A stretch of DNA of 64,000 nt. Origin: Sanderia malayensis. Its lineage: Eukaryota > Cnidaria > Scyphozoa > Semaeostomeae > Pelagiidae. A model generated the notes under the pieces. It was not told the origin of the DNA, did no database searches, and saw nothing but the letters and a program-made list of their open reading frames with translations. The DNA is taken from assembly GCA_013076295.1 (NCBI GenBank), contig RQOL01000838.1, forward strand, positions 62,001-126,000, in the 5' to 3' direction. Shown piece after piece: positions 53,829 through 64,000 of the stretch. Position numbers and translations under genes: made by a program. How positions within the stretch are numbered: position 1 is the first letter of the stretch; each line of letters starts with the position of its first letter.

Positions 53829-54301
53829 CACTAATGAAAAGTAACCATCATTCACATAAATTACAGAAATGAAAAAAACTTCCTTTCCACAATTTACACA
53901 CGGATCAACGTAAGAACAGCTAAAACTAAACAATAATAGAGCATTCATTCCCACAATTTAGACTGATGAAAGTTGACATTGATTCCCACAATTTCCATAT
54001 TATTCCACGTAAAAGGTGCCAAAAATAATAGCATTCTTTCCCACAAATTACACTAATGAAAAGTAACATTGATTCCCACACATTACAGTAATGAAAAAAA
54101 ATTCATTCCCACAATTTACACACGAATCTACGCGAAAACGGCAAAAACAGATAAAAACATGACATTCATTCCCACAATTTGCAGTAATGAAAAATAACCT
54201 TCATCCCCACAATTTACACATGAATCCACTCAAAAACGGTAAAAACAGACAAAGAAGATAATATTCATTCCCACAATTTACACTGATGAAAAGTGACATT
54301 C

Positions 54302-56113
54302 ATTCCCACAATTTAGACTGATGAAAGTTGACATTGATTGCCACAACTTACACACGAATCAACATAAATACACCTAAAACTAATAAAAACTTAAAGTTCA
54401 TTGCCACAATTTGCAATAATGAAAAGAAACATTCATTCCCACAAGTTAGATTGTTGAGAAATGACATTGATTCCCACAATTTACACAATCTTCCACGTAA
54501 AAAGTGCTAAAAAGTATATAACATTCTCTCCCACGATTTACACTAATGAAATGTGAGATTCATTCCCACAATTTAGACTGATGAAAGTTGACATTGATTC
54601 CCACAACTTACATACGAATCAACATAAATACACCTAAAACTAATAAAAATATGACATTTATTCCCACAATTTGCACTGATGAAAAGAAACATTCATTCCC
54701 ACAAATTACAGTAATGAAAAAAAATTCATTCCCACAATTTCCACACGAATCAACGCTAAAAACAGCTAAAGCTAATCAATAATAGAGCATTCATTCCCAC
54801 AATTTACACTAAGGAAAAGTGAGATTCATTCCCACAATTTAGACTGATGAAAGTTAACATTCATTCCCACAACTTACACACGAATCAACATAAAAACACC
54901 TAAAACTAATAAAAACTTAAAGTTCATTCCCACAATTTGCACTAATGAAAAGAAACATTCATTCCCACAAGTTAGATTGTTGAGAAATGACATTGATTCC
55001 CACAATTTACACAATATTCCACATAAAAAGTGCTAAAAAGTATATAACATTCTCTCCCACAATTTACACTAATGAAAAGTGAGATTCATTCCCACAATTT
55101 AGACTGATGAAAGTTGACATTGATTCCAACAACTTACATACGAATCAACATAAATACACCTAAAACTAATAAAAATATGACATTTATTCCCACAATTTGC
55201 ACTAATGAAAAGAAACATTCATTCCCACAAATTACAGTAATGAAAAAAAATTCATTCCCACAATTTACACATTATTCCACGTAAAAGGAGCTAAAAAGTA
55301 TATAGCATTCTTTCCCACAATTTACACTAATGAAAGTAACCATGATTCACATAAATTACAGTAATGAAAAAAAATCCCTTCCCACAATTTACACACGAAT
55401 CAACGTAAGAACAGTTAAAACTAAACAATAATAGAGGATTCATTCCCACAATTTGCAGTTATGAAAAATAACCTTCATCCCCACAATTTACACATGAATC
55501 CACGCAAAAACGGTAAAAACAGATAAAAAAGATAATATTCATTCCCACAATTTACGCTAATGAAAAGTGACATTCATTCCCACAATTTATAGTAATAAAA
55601 ATAAGATTAATCCCACAATTTACACATGAATCCACGCAAAAACGGTAAAAAAAGATAAAGAAGATAATATTCATTCCCACAATTTACACTAATGAAAAGT
55701 GACATTCATTTCCACAATTTAGACTGACGAAAGTTGACATTGATTCCCACAACTTACACATGAATCAACATAAATGCACCTAAAACTAATAAAATATGAC
55801 ATTTATTCCCACAATTTGCGCTAATGAAAAGAATCATTCATTCCCACAAATTACAGTAATGAAAAAAAATTCATTCCCACAATTTCCACACGAATCAACG
55901 CTAAAAACAGCTAAAGCTAATCAATTATAGAGCATTCATTCCCACAATTTGAAGTAATGAAAAGTGACATTCATTCCCAGAATTTAGACTGATGAAAATT
56001 GACATTGATTTCCACACATTACAGTAATGAAAAAAAACTCATTCCGACAATTTACACAGGAATCCACTCAAAAACGGCAAAAACAGATAAAAAAAGATAA
56101 TATTCATTCCCAC
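54302..56113 (+). repeat. 1.8-kb block shared with 60915-62726 (copy 1)
   Basis: It aligns at a constant 6,613-bp shift. An internal junction near 55265, where ATTCATTCCCACAATTTACA runs into CATTATTCCACG, is present in both copies and so predates the duplication. Confidence 0.84.
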
Positions 56114-57110
56114 AATTTACACTAAGGAAAAGTGAGATTCATTCCCACAATTTAGACTGATGAAAGTTAACATTCATTCCCACAACTTACACACGAATCA
56201 ACATAAAAACGCCTAAAACTAATAAAAACTTAAAGTTCATTCCCACAATTTGCACTAATGAAAAGAAACATTCAATCCCACAAGTTAGATTGTTGAGAAA
56301 TGACATTGATTCCCACAATTTACACAATATTCCACATAAAAAGTGCTAAAAAGTATATAACATTCTCTCCCACAATTTACACTAATGAAAAGTGAGATTC
56401 ATACCCACAATTTAGACTGATGAAAGTTGACATTGATTCCAACAACTTACATACGAATCAACATAAATACACCTAAAACTAATAAAAATATGACATTTAT
56501 TCCCACAATTTGCACTAATGAAAAGAAACATTCATTCCCACAAATTACAGTAATGAAAAAAAATTCATTCCCACAATTTACACACGAATCCACGCAAAAA
56601 CGGCAAAAACAGATAAAAATATGACTTTCATTCCCACATTTTGCAGTAATGAAAAATAACCGTCATCCCCACAATTTACACATGAATACAAGCAAAAACG
56701 GTAAAAACAGATAAAAAAGACAATATTCATTCCCACAATTTACACTAATGAAAAGTGACATTCATTCCCACAATTTACAGTAATAAAAATAAGATTAATC
56801 CCACAATTTACACATGAATCCACGCCAAAACGGTAAAAAAAGATAAAGAAGATAATATTCATTCCCACAATTTACACTAATGAAAAGTGACATTCATTCC
56901 CAGAATTTAGACTGATGAAAATTGACATTGATTTCCACACATTACAGTAATGAAAAAAAATTCATTCCGATAATTTACACACGATTCCACGCAAAAACGG
57001 CAAAAACAGATAAAAAAGATAATATTCATTCCCACCATTTACACTAATGACAAGTGACATTCATTCCCACAATTTAAACTGATGAAAGTTGACATTGATT
57101 CCCACAATTT
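56104..57110 (+). repeat. 1.0-kb block, copy 1 (1,804-bp shift)
   Basis: It recurs at 57908-58914. Both begin with TTCATTCCCACAATTTACAC and ACTAAGGAAAAGTGAGATTC. They part at 57111, where one continues ACATTATTCC and the other ATATTATTCC. Confidence 0.85.
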
Positions 57111-57907
57111 ACACATTATTCCACGTAAAAAGAGCTAAAAAGTAAAAGCATTCTTTCCCACAATTTACACTAATGAAAAGTAACCATGATTCACATAAAC
57201 TACAGTAACGAAAAAAAATTCCTTCTCACAATTTACACACGAATCAACGTAAGAACATCTAAAACTAAACAATAATAGAGGATTCATTCCCACAATTTGC
57301 AGTAATGAAAAATAACCTTCATCCCCACATTTTACACATGAATCCACGCAAAAACGGTGAAAACAGATAAAAAAGATACTATTCATTCCCACAATTTACA
57401 CTAATGAAAAGTGACATTCATTCCCACAATTTAGACTGATGAAAGTTGACATTGATTGCCACAACTTACACACGAATCAACATAAATACACCTAAAACTA
57501 ATAAAAACTTAAAGTTCATTGCCACAATTTGCACTAATGAAAAAAACATTCATTCCCACAAGTTAGAATGTTGAGAAATGACATTGATTCCCACAATTTA
57601 CACAATATTCCACGTAAAAAGTGCTAAAAAGTATATAACATTCTCTCCCACGATTTACACTAATGAAAAGTGAGATTCATTCCCACAATTTAGACTGATG
57701 AAAGTTGACATTGATTCCCACAACTTACATACGAATCAACATAAATACACCTAAAACTAATAAAAATATGACATTTATTCCCTGAATTTGCACTGATGAA
57801 AAGAAACATTCATTCCCACAAATTACAGTAATGAAAAAAAATTCATTCCCACAATTTCCACACGAATCAACGCTAAAAACAGCTAATGCTAATCAATAAT
57901 AGAGCAT
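57111..57907 (+). repeat. 418-type landmark and 54328-type modules
   Basis: The segment holds the landmark at 57165-57392, then the modules seen at 54328 and 54588. Private changes include TTAGAATGTTGAG and TTCCCTGAATTTGCACTG near 57781. Confidence 0.74.
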
Positions 57908-58914
57908 TCATTCCCACAATTTACACTAAGGAAAAGTGAGATTCATTCCCACAATTTAGACTGATGAAAGTTAACATTCATTCCCACAACTTACACACGA
58001 ATCAACATAAAAACACCTAAAACTAATAAAAACTTAAAGTTCATTCCCACAATTTGCACTAATGAAAAGAAACATTCAATCCCACAAGTTAGATTGTTGA
58101 GAAATGACATTGATTCCCACAATTTACACAATATTCCACATAAAAAGTGCTAAAAAGTATATAACATTCTCTCCCACAATTTACACTAATGAAAAGTGAG
58201 ATTCATACCCACAATTTAGACTGATGAAAGTTGACATTGATTCCAACAACTTACATACGAATCAACATAAATACACCTAAAACTAATAAAAATATGACAT
58301 TTATTCCCACAATTTGCACTAATGAAAAGAAACATTCATTCCCACAAATTACAGTAATGAAAAAAAATTCATTCCCACAATTTACACACGAATCCACGCA
58401 AAAACGGCAAAAACAGATAAAAATATGACTTTCATTCCCACAATTTGCAGTAATGAAAAATAACCGTCATCCCCACAATTTACACATGAATACAAGCAAA
58501 AACGGTAAAAACAGATAAAAAAGACAATATTCATTCCCACAATTTACACTAATGAAAAGTGACATTCATTCCCACAATTTACAGTAATAAAAATAAGATT
58601 AATCCCACAATTTACACATGAATCCACGCCAAAACGGTAAAAAAAGATAAAGAAGATAATATTCATTCCCACAATTTACACTAATGAAAAGTGACATTCA
58701 TTCCCAGAATTTAGACTGATGAAAATTGACATTGATTTCCACACATTACAGTAATGAAAAAAAATTCATTCCGATAATTTACACACGATTCCACGCAAAA
58801 ACGGCAAAAACAGATAAAAAAGATAATATTCATTCCCACCATTTACACTAATGACAAGTGACATTCATTCCCACAATTTACACTGATGAAAGTTGACATT
58901 GATTCCCACAATTT
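57908..58914 (+). repeat. 1.0-kb block, copy 2 (1,804-bp shift)
   Basis: This is the partner of 56104-57110. Its right part also belongs to the 5,960-bp shifted block, so the two duplications overlap. Confidence 0.85.
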
Positions 58915-59024
58915 ACATATTATTCCACGTAAATGGAGCTAAAAAAATAGCATTCTTTCAGAAAAATTACACTAATGAAAAGTAACATTGATTCCCACAC
59001 ATTACAGTAATGAAAAAATTCATT

Positions 59025-59085
59025 CCAACAATTTACACACGAATCCACGCAAAAACGGCAAAAACAAGTACAAAAAAGCATCTTT
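59025..59085 (+). repeat. Domain 2 marker monomer, copy 4
   Basis: 61 bp, 5,960 bp after copy 3, inside the block shared by 52420-54295 and 58380-60255. Confidence 0.82.
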
Positions 59086-59454
59086 CACACAATTTTTACT
59101 AATGAAAAGTGACATTCATTCCCACAATTTAGACTGATGAAAGTTGACATTGATTCCCACACTTTACACATTATTCCACGTAAAAACAGCTAAAAAAAAT
59201 ATAGCATTCTTTCAAACAATTTACACTAATGAAAAGTAACCATGATTCACATAAATTACAGTAATGAAAAAAAATTCCTTCCCACAATTTACACACGAAT
59301 CAACGTAAGAAAAGCTAAAACTAAACAATAATAGAGCATTCATTCCCACAATTTGCAGTAATGAAAAACAACCTTCATCCCCACAATTTACACGTGAATC
59401 CACGCAAAAACGGTAAAAACAGACAAGTAAGATAATATTCATTCCCACAATTTG

Positions 59455-59621
59455 CACTAATGAAAAGTAACATTGATTCCCACACATTACAGTAATGAAA
59501 AAACATTAATTCCCATAATTTACACACGAATCCACGCAAAAACGGCAAAAAGAGATAAAAAAGATAATATTCATTCCCACAATTTACACTAATGAAAAGT
59601 GACATTCATTCTCACAATTTG
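59455..59621 (+). repeat. 167-bp tandem module, copy 1 of 2
   Basis: Same arrangement as at 53495-53828. It reads AAAAAACATTAATTCCC where the sister copies read AAAAAGCATTAATTCCC. Confidence 0.86.
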
Positions 59622-59788
59622 CACTAATGAAAAGTAACATTGATTCCCACATATTACAGTAATGAAAAAGCATTAATTCCCATAATTTACACACGAATCC
59701 ACGCAAAAACGGCAAAAAGAGATAAAAAAGATAATATTCATTCCCACAATTTACACTAATGAAAAGTGACATTCTTTCCCACAATTTA
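59622..59788 (+). repeat. 167-bp tandem module, copy 2 of 2
   Basis: It is followed by the 46260-type continuation with ACACGGATCAACG. It also marks the start of the block shared with 46093 at a 13,529-bp shift. Confidence 0.86.
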
Positions 59789-60255
59789 CACTAATGAAAA
59801 GTAACCATCATTCACATAAATTACAGAAATGAAAAAAACTTCCTTTCCACAATTTACACACGGATCAACGTAAGAACAGCTAAAACTAAACAATAATAGA
59901 GCATTCATTCCCACAATTTAGACTGATGAAAGTTGACATTGATTCCCACAATTTACATATTATTCCACGTAAAAGGTGCCAAAAATAATAGCATTCTTTC
60001 CCACAAATTACACTAATGAAAAGTAACATTGATTCCCACACATTACAGTAATGAAAAAAAATTCATTCCCACAATTTACACACGAATCTACGCAAAAACG
60101 GCAAAAACAGATAAAAACATGACATTCATTCCCACAATTTGCAGTAATGAAAAATAACCTTCATCCCCACAATTTACACATGAATCCACTCAAAAACGGT
60201 AAAAACAGACAAAGAAGATAATATTCATTCCCACAATTTACACTGATGAAAAGTG

Positions 60256-60680
60256 ACATTCATTCCCACAATTTACACTAATGAAAAGTGACATTGATTC
60301 CCACAATTTAAACTGTTGAGAAATTACAGTGATTCCCACAATTTACACATTATTCCACGTAAAAAGAGCTAAAAAGTAAAAAGCATTCTTTCCCACAATT
60401 TACACTAATGAAAAGTAACCATGATTCACATAAACTACAGTAACGAAAAAAAATTCCTTCTCACAATTTACACACGAATCAACGTAAGAACATCTAAAAC
60501 TAAACAATAATAGAGGATTCATTCCCACAATTTGCAGTAATGAAAAATAACCTTCATCTCCACATTTTACACATGAATCCACGCAAAAACGGTGAAAACA
60601 GATAAAAAAGATACTATTCATTCCCACAATTTACACTAATGAAAAGTGACATTCATTCCCACAATTTAGACTGATGAAAG
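60256..60680 (+). repeat. 418-type landmark region (copy of 46727-47151)
   Basis: It holds the landmark at 60400-60627, at a 13,529-bp shift from 46871-47098. Only isolated substitutions are seen, such as TTCATCTCCAC near 60553. Confidence 0.78.
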
Positions 60681-60940
60681 TTGACATTGATTGCCACAAC
60701 TTACACACGAATCAACATAAAAACACCTAAAACTAATAAAAACTTAAAGTTCATTCCCACAATTTGCACTAATGAAAAGAAACATTCAATCCCACAAGTT
60801 AGATTGTTGAGAAATGACATTGATTCCCACAATTTACACAATATTCCACGTAAAAAGTGCTAAAAAGTATATAACATTCTCTCCCACGATTTACACTAAT
60901 GAAAAGTGAGATTCATTCCCACAATTTAGACTGATGAAAG
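60681..60940 (+). repeat. 260-bp tandem duplication, copy 1
   Basis: It equals the monomer sum 63+35+35+57+35+35. This copy reads AACATAAAAACACC and ATTCAATCCCAC. Confidence 0.9.
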
Positions 60941-62726
60941 TTGACATTGATTGCCACAACTTACACACGAATCAACATAAATACACCTAAAACTAATAAA
61001 AACTTAAAGTTCATTGCCACAATTTGCACTAATGAAAAGAAACATTCATTCCCACAAGTTAGATTGTTGAGAAATGACATTGATTCCCACAATTTACACA
61101 ATATTCCACGTAAAAAGTGCTAAAAAGTATATAACATTCTCTCCCACGATTTACACTAATGAAAAGTGAGATTCATTCCCACAATTTAGACTGATGAAAG
61201 TTGACATTGATTCCCACAACTTACATACGAATCAACATAAATACACCTAAAACTAATAAAAATATGACATTTATTCCCACAATTTGCACTGATGAAAAGA
61301 AACATTCATTCCCATAAATTACAGTAATGAAAAAAAATTCATTCCCACAATTTCCACACGAATCAACGCTAAAAACATCTAAAGCTAATCAATAATAGAG
61401 CATTCATTCCCACAATTTACACTAAGGAAAAGTGAGATTCATTCCCACAATTTAGACTGATGAAAGTTAACATTCATTCCCACAACTTACACACGAATCA
61501 ACATAAAAACACCTAAAACTAATAAAAACTTAAAGTTCATTCCCACAATTTGCACTAATGAAAAGAAACATTCATTCCCACAAGTTAGATTGTTGAGAAA
61601 TGACATTGATTCCCACAATTTACACAATATTCCACATAAAAAGTGCTAAAAAGTATATAACATTCTCTCCCACAATTTACACTAATGAAAAGTGAGATTC
61701 ATTCCCACAATTTAGACTGATGAAAGTTAACATTGATTCCAACAACTTACATACGAATCAACATAAATACACCTAAAACTAATAAAAATATGACATTTAT
61801 TCCCACAATTTGCACTAATGAAAAGAAACATTCATTCCCACAAATTACAGTAATGAAAAAAAATTCATTCCCACAATTTACACATTATTCCACGTAAAAG
61901 GAGCTAAAAAGTATATAGCATTCTTTCCCACAATTTACACTAATGAAAGTAACCATGATTCACATAAATTACAGTAATGAAAAAAAATCCCTTCCCACAA
62001 TTTACACACGAATCAACGTAAGAACAGTTAAAACTAAACAATAATAGAGGATTCATTCCCACAATTTGCAGTTATGAAAAATAACCTTCATCCCCACAAT
62101 TTACACATGAATCCACGCAAAAACGGTAAAAACAGATAAAAAAGATAATATTCATTCCCACAATTTACACTAATGAAAAGTGACATTCATTCCCACAATT
62201 TATAGTAATAAAAATAAGATTAATCCCACAATTTACACATGAATCCACGCAAAAACGGTAAAAAAAGATAAAGAAGATAATATTCATTCCCACAATTTAC
62301 ACTAATGAAAAGTGACATTCATTCCCACAATTTAGACTGACGAAAGTTGACATTGATTCCCACAACTTACACATGAATCAACATAAATACACCTAAAACT
62401 AATAAAATATGACATTTATTCCCACAATTTGCACTAATGAAAAGAAACATTCATTCCCACAAATTACAGTAATGAAAAAAAATTCATTCCCACAATTTCC
62501 ACACGAATCAACGCTAAAAACAGCTAAAGCTAATCAATTATAGAGCATTCATTCCCACAATTTGAAGTAATGAAAAGTGACATTCATTCCCAGAATTTAG
62601 ACTGATGAAAATTGACATTGATTTATACACATTACAGTAATGAAAAAAAATTCATTCCGACAATTTACACAGGAATCCACGCAAAAACGGCAAAAACAGA
62701 TAAAAAAAGATAATATTCATTCCCAC
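60915..62726 (+). repeat. 1.8-kb block shared with 54302-56113 (copy 2)
   Basis: It aligns at 6,613 bp. Differences include AAAACATCTAAAGC near 61374 and GATTTATACAC near 62622. Confidence 0.84.
60941..61200 (+). repeat. 260-bp tandem duplication, copy 2
   Basis: It repeats the previous 260 bp with AACATAAATACACC and TTCATTGCCAC, which is the form seen in the single-copy equivalent at 47152. Confidence 0.9.
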
Positions 62727-64000
62727 CATTTACACTAATGAAAAGTGAGATTCATTCCCACAATTTACACTGATGAAAGTTGACATTGATTCCAACAACT
62801 TACATACGAATCAACATAAATACACCTAAAACTAATAAAAATATGACATTTATTCCCACAATTTGCACTAATGAAAAGAAACATTCATTCCCACAAATTA
62901 CAGTAATGAAAAAAAATTCATTCCCACAATTTACACACGAATCCACGCAAAAACGGCAAAAACAGATAAAAATATGACTTTCATTCCCACAATTTGCAGT
63001 AATGAAAAATAACCGTCATCCCCACAATTTACATATGAATACAAGCAAAAACGGTAAAAACAGATAAAAAAGACAATATTCATTCCCACAATTTACACTA
63101 ATGAAAAGTTACATTCATTCCCACAATTTACAGTAATAAAAATAAGATTAATCCCACAATTTACACATGAATCCACGCAAAAACGGTAAAAAAAGATAAA
63201 GAAGATAATATTCATTCCCACAATTTACACTAATGAAAAGTAACATTCATTCCCAGAATTTAGACTGATGAAAATTGACATTGATTTCCACACATTACAG
63301 TAATGAAAAAAAATTCATTCCGATAATTTACACACGATTCCACGCAAAAACGGCAAAAACAGATTAAAAAGATAATATTCATTCCCACCATTTACACTAA
63401 TGACAAGTGACATTCATTCCCACAATTTAAACTGATGAAAGTTGACATTGATTCCCACAATTTACATATTATTCCACGTAAATGGAGCTAAAAAAATAGC
63501 ATTCTTTCCCACAAATTACACTAATGAAAAGTAACATTGATTCCCACACATTACAGTAATGAAAAAATTCATTCCAACAATTTACCCACGAATCCACGAG
63601 AAAACGGCAAAAACAAGTAAAAAAAAGCATCTTTCACACAATTTTTACTAATGAAAAGTGACATTCATTCCCGCAATTTAGACTGATGAAAGTTGACATT
63701 GATTCCAACAACTTACATACGAATCAACATAAATACACCTAAAACTAATAAAAATATGACATTTATTCCCACAATTTGCACTAATGAAAAGAAACATTCA
63801 TTCCCACAAATTACAGTAATGAAAAAAAATTCATTCCCACAATTTACACACGAATCCACGCAAAAACGGCAAAAACAGATAAAAATATGACTTTCATTCC
63901 CACAATTTGCAGTAATGAAAAATAACCTTCATCCCCACAATTTACACATGAATACAAGCAAAAACGGTAAAAACAGATAAAAAAGACAATATTCATTCCC
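62727..64000 (+). repeat. Terminal module pair at 913-bp shift, cut by the window end
   Basis: The module at 62780 recurs at 63693 and is truncated by the end of the window. It is also related to 42313, 44869, 56427 and 58231 (GAATACAAGCAAAAACGG). The array clearly continues beyond 64000. Confidence 0.8.
63574..63634 (+). repeat. Domain 2 marker monomer, copy 5
   Basis: 61 bp. It reads TTTACCCACG and CCACGAGAAAACGG, so it is the most divergent copy. Like copy 1 it has the uninterrupted A-run. Confidence 0.8.

Larger units (their letters stand above)
52420..54295 (+). repeat. 1.9-kb block shared with 58380-60255 (copy 1)
   Basis: The blocks align at a constant 5,960-bp shift, including the marker monomer and the doubled 167-bp module. 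Differences are sparse, for example GAAAGGGGACATTC near 52727. Confidence 0.84.
58380..60255 (+). repeat. 1.9-kb block shared with 52420-54295 (copy 2)
   Basis: It aligns at 5,960 bp. It reads TTTCAGAAAAATTAC near 58957 where the earlier copy reads TTTCAGACAAATTAC. Confidence 0.84.
1..64000 (+). repeat. Continuous satellite array of short core-sharing monomers (whole window)
   Basis: The core TTCCCACAATTTACAC, or a one- or two-base variant, recurs every 33-65 bp from the first line to the last. At the density counted in one 893-bp unit (20 monomers) the window holds roughly 1,400 monomers. All copies point the same way; I saw no inverted monomer and no gap of unrelated sequence. Short monomers continue with TAATGAAAAGTGACATTCA or relatives. 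Long monomers continue with ACGAATCCACGCAAAAACGG followed by A-tracts. No transposon ends, reverse transcriptase, transposase or gene interrupts the array. Array length, AT richness and nested higher-order structure are typical of eukaryotic satellite DNA; chromosomal location and species are not determinable from the sequence. Confidence 0.97.
39601..64000 (+). repeat. Satellite domain 2 (second higher-order repeat family)
   Basis: This domain shares the core and both main monomer lengths with domain 1 but uses other variants: CCGATAATTTACACACG (first near 39651, then near 45409, 52811, 56961, 58771 and 63324), a 61-bp monomer with AAACAAGTA followed by GCATCTTTCACAC (five copies), and TTATAGTAATAAAAATAAG. 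No XL monomer and no CACAAAATACACTAATGAAC marker was found. Blocks recur at shifts of 1,804, 2,556, 2,949, 5,960, 6,613 and 13,529 bp as a mosaic, without one dominant unit. Confidence 0.8.

Noticed and set aside
1..64000. CRISPR array, because of regularly spaced short repeats
   Set aside because: The intervals between cores are themselves repeats of a few types, not unique spacers, and spacing alternates between about 35 and 63 bp over 64 kb. There are no cas genes.
1..64000. Human satellite 2/3-like ATTCC pentamer DNA
   Set aside because: ATTCATTCCC resembles it locally, but the unit is 35/63 bp with A-rich tails and there are no consecutive ATTCC pentamers.
1..64000. G-quadruplex potential on the minus strand (GGG in every monomer)
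   Set aside because: Only one GGG per monomer occurs, spaced 33-65 bases apart, too far for a canonical quadruplex.

Overview
The window is one uninterrupted block of eukaryotic-type satellite DNA. I find no protein-coding gene, rRNA, tRNA, transposon, CRISPR array or single-copy island anywhere in the 64,000 bases. Everything is built from short related monomers sharing the core TTCCCACAATTTACAC (minus-strand view TGTGGGAATGAATG), always in the same orientation. The DNA is about two-thirds A+T and strongly strand-asymmetric: 120 hand-counted bases gave roughly 43% A, 22% C, 10% G and 25% T on the + strand. A pericentromeric, centromeric or other heterochromatic array of a eukaryote is the best reading. 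Nothing in the sequence identifies the species or clade.

The monomers come in discrete lengths measured from CCC to CCC: short (S) 33 or 35 bp, long (L) 62-65 bp, a 57-bp long variant, and a rare 90-bp form (XL). A long monomer follows one to three short ones, giving modules of about 99, 132-133 and 166-167 bp. These are organised into higher-order repeats (HORs): an 893-bp HOR of 20 monomers (13 S + 7 L), and an apparent ancestral large unit of about 3,704 bp. That unit has been remodelled by nested tandem duplications of 127, 167, 260, 265, 363, 893, 1,253, 1,472, 1,804, 2,735, 2,829 and 2,949 bp. The duplications I decomposed are exact sums of monomer lengths, which is what in-register unequal exchange predicts.

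Layout: bases 1 to about 38,458 are domain 1. It is marked by eight copies of the 90-bp XL monomer and eight copies of a phase marker CACAAAATACACTAATGAAC. About 38,459-39,600 is a transition. About 39,600-64,000 is domain 2, which lacks both markers and carries its own (variants containing AAACAAGTA and GCATCTTTCACAC, and CCGATAATTTACACACG). Domain 2 is a mosaic of 0.8-1.9 kb blocks reused at shifts of 1,804, 2,556, 2,949, 5,960, 6,613 and 13,529 bp.

Many 60-94 codon open frames exist on both strands, but they are translations of the monomers and are not called as genes. All block boundaries were read by eye and are approximate unless a base-exact junction is stated.
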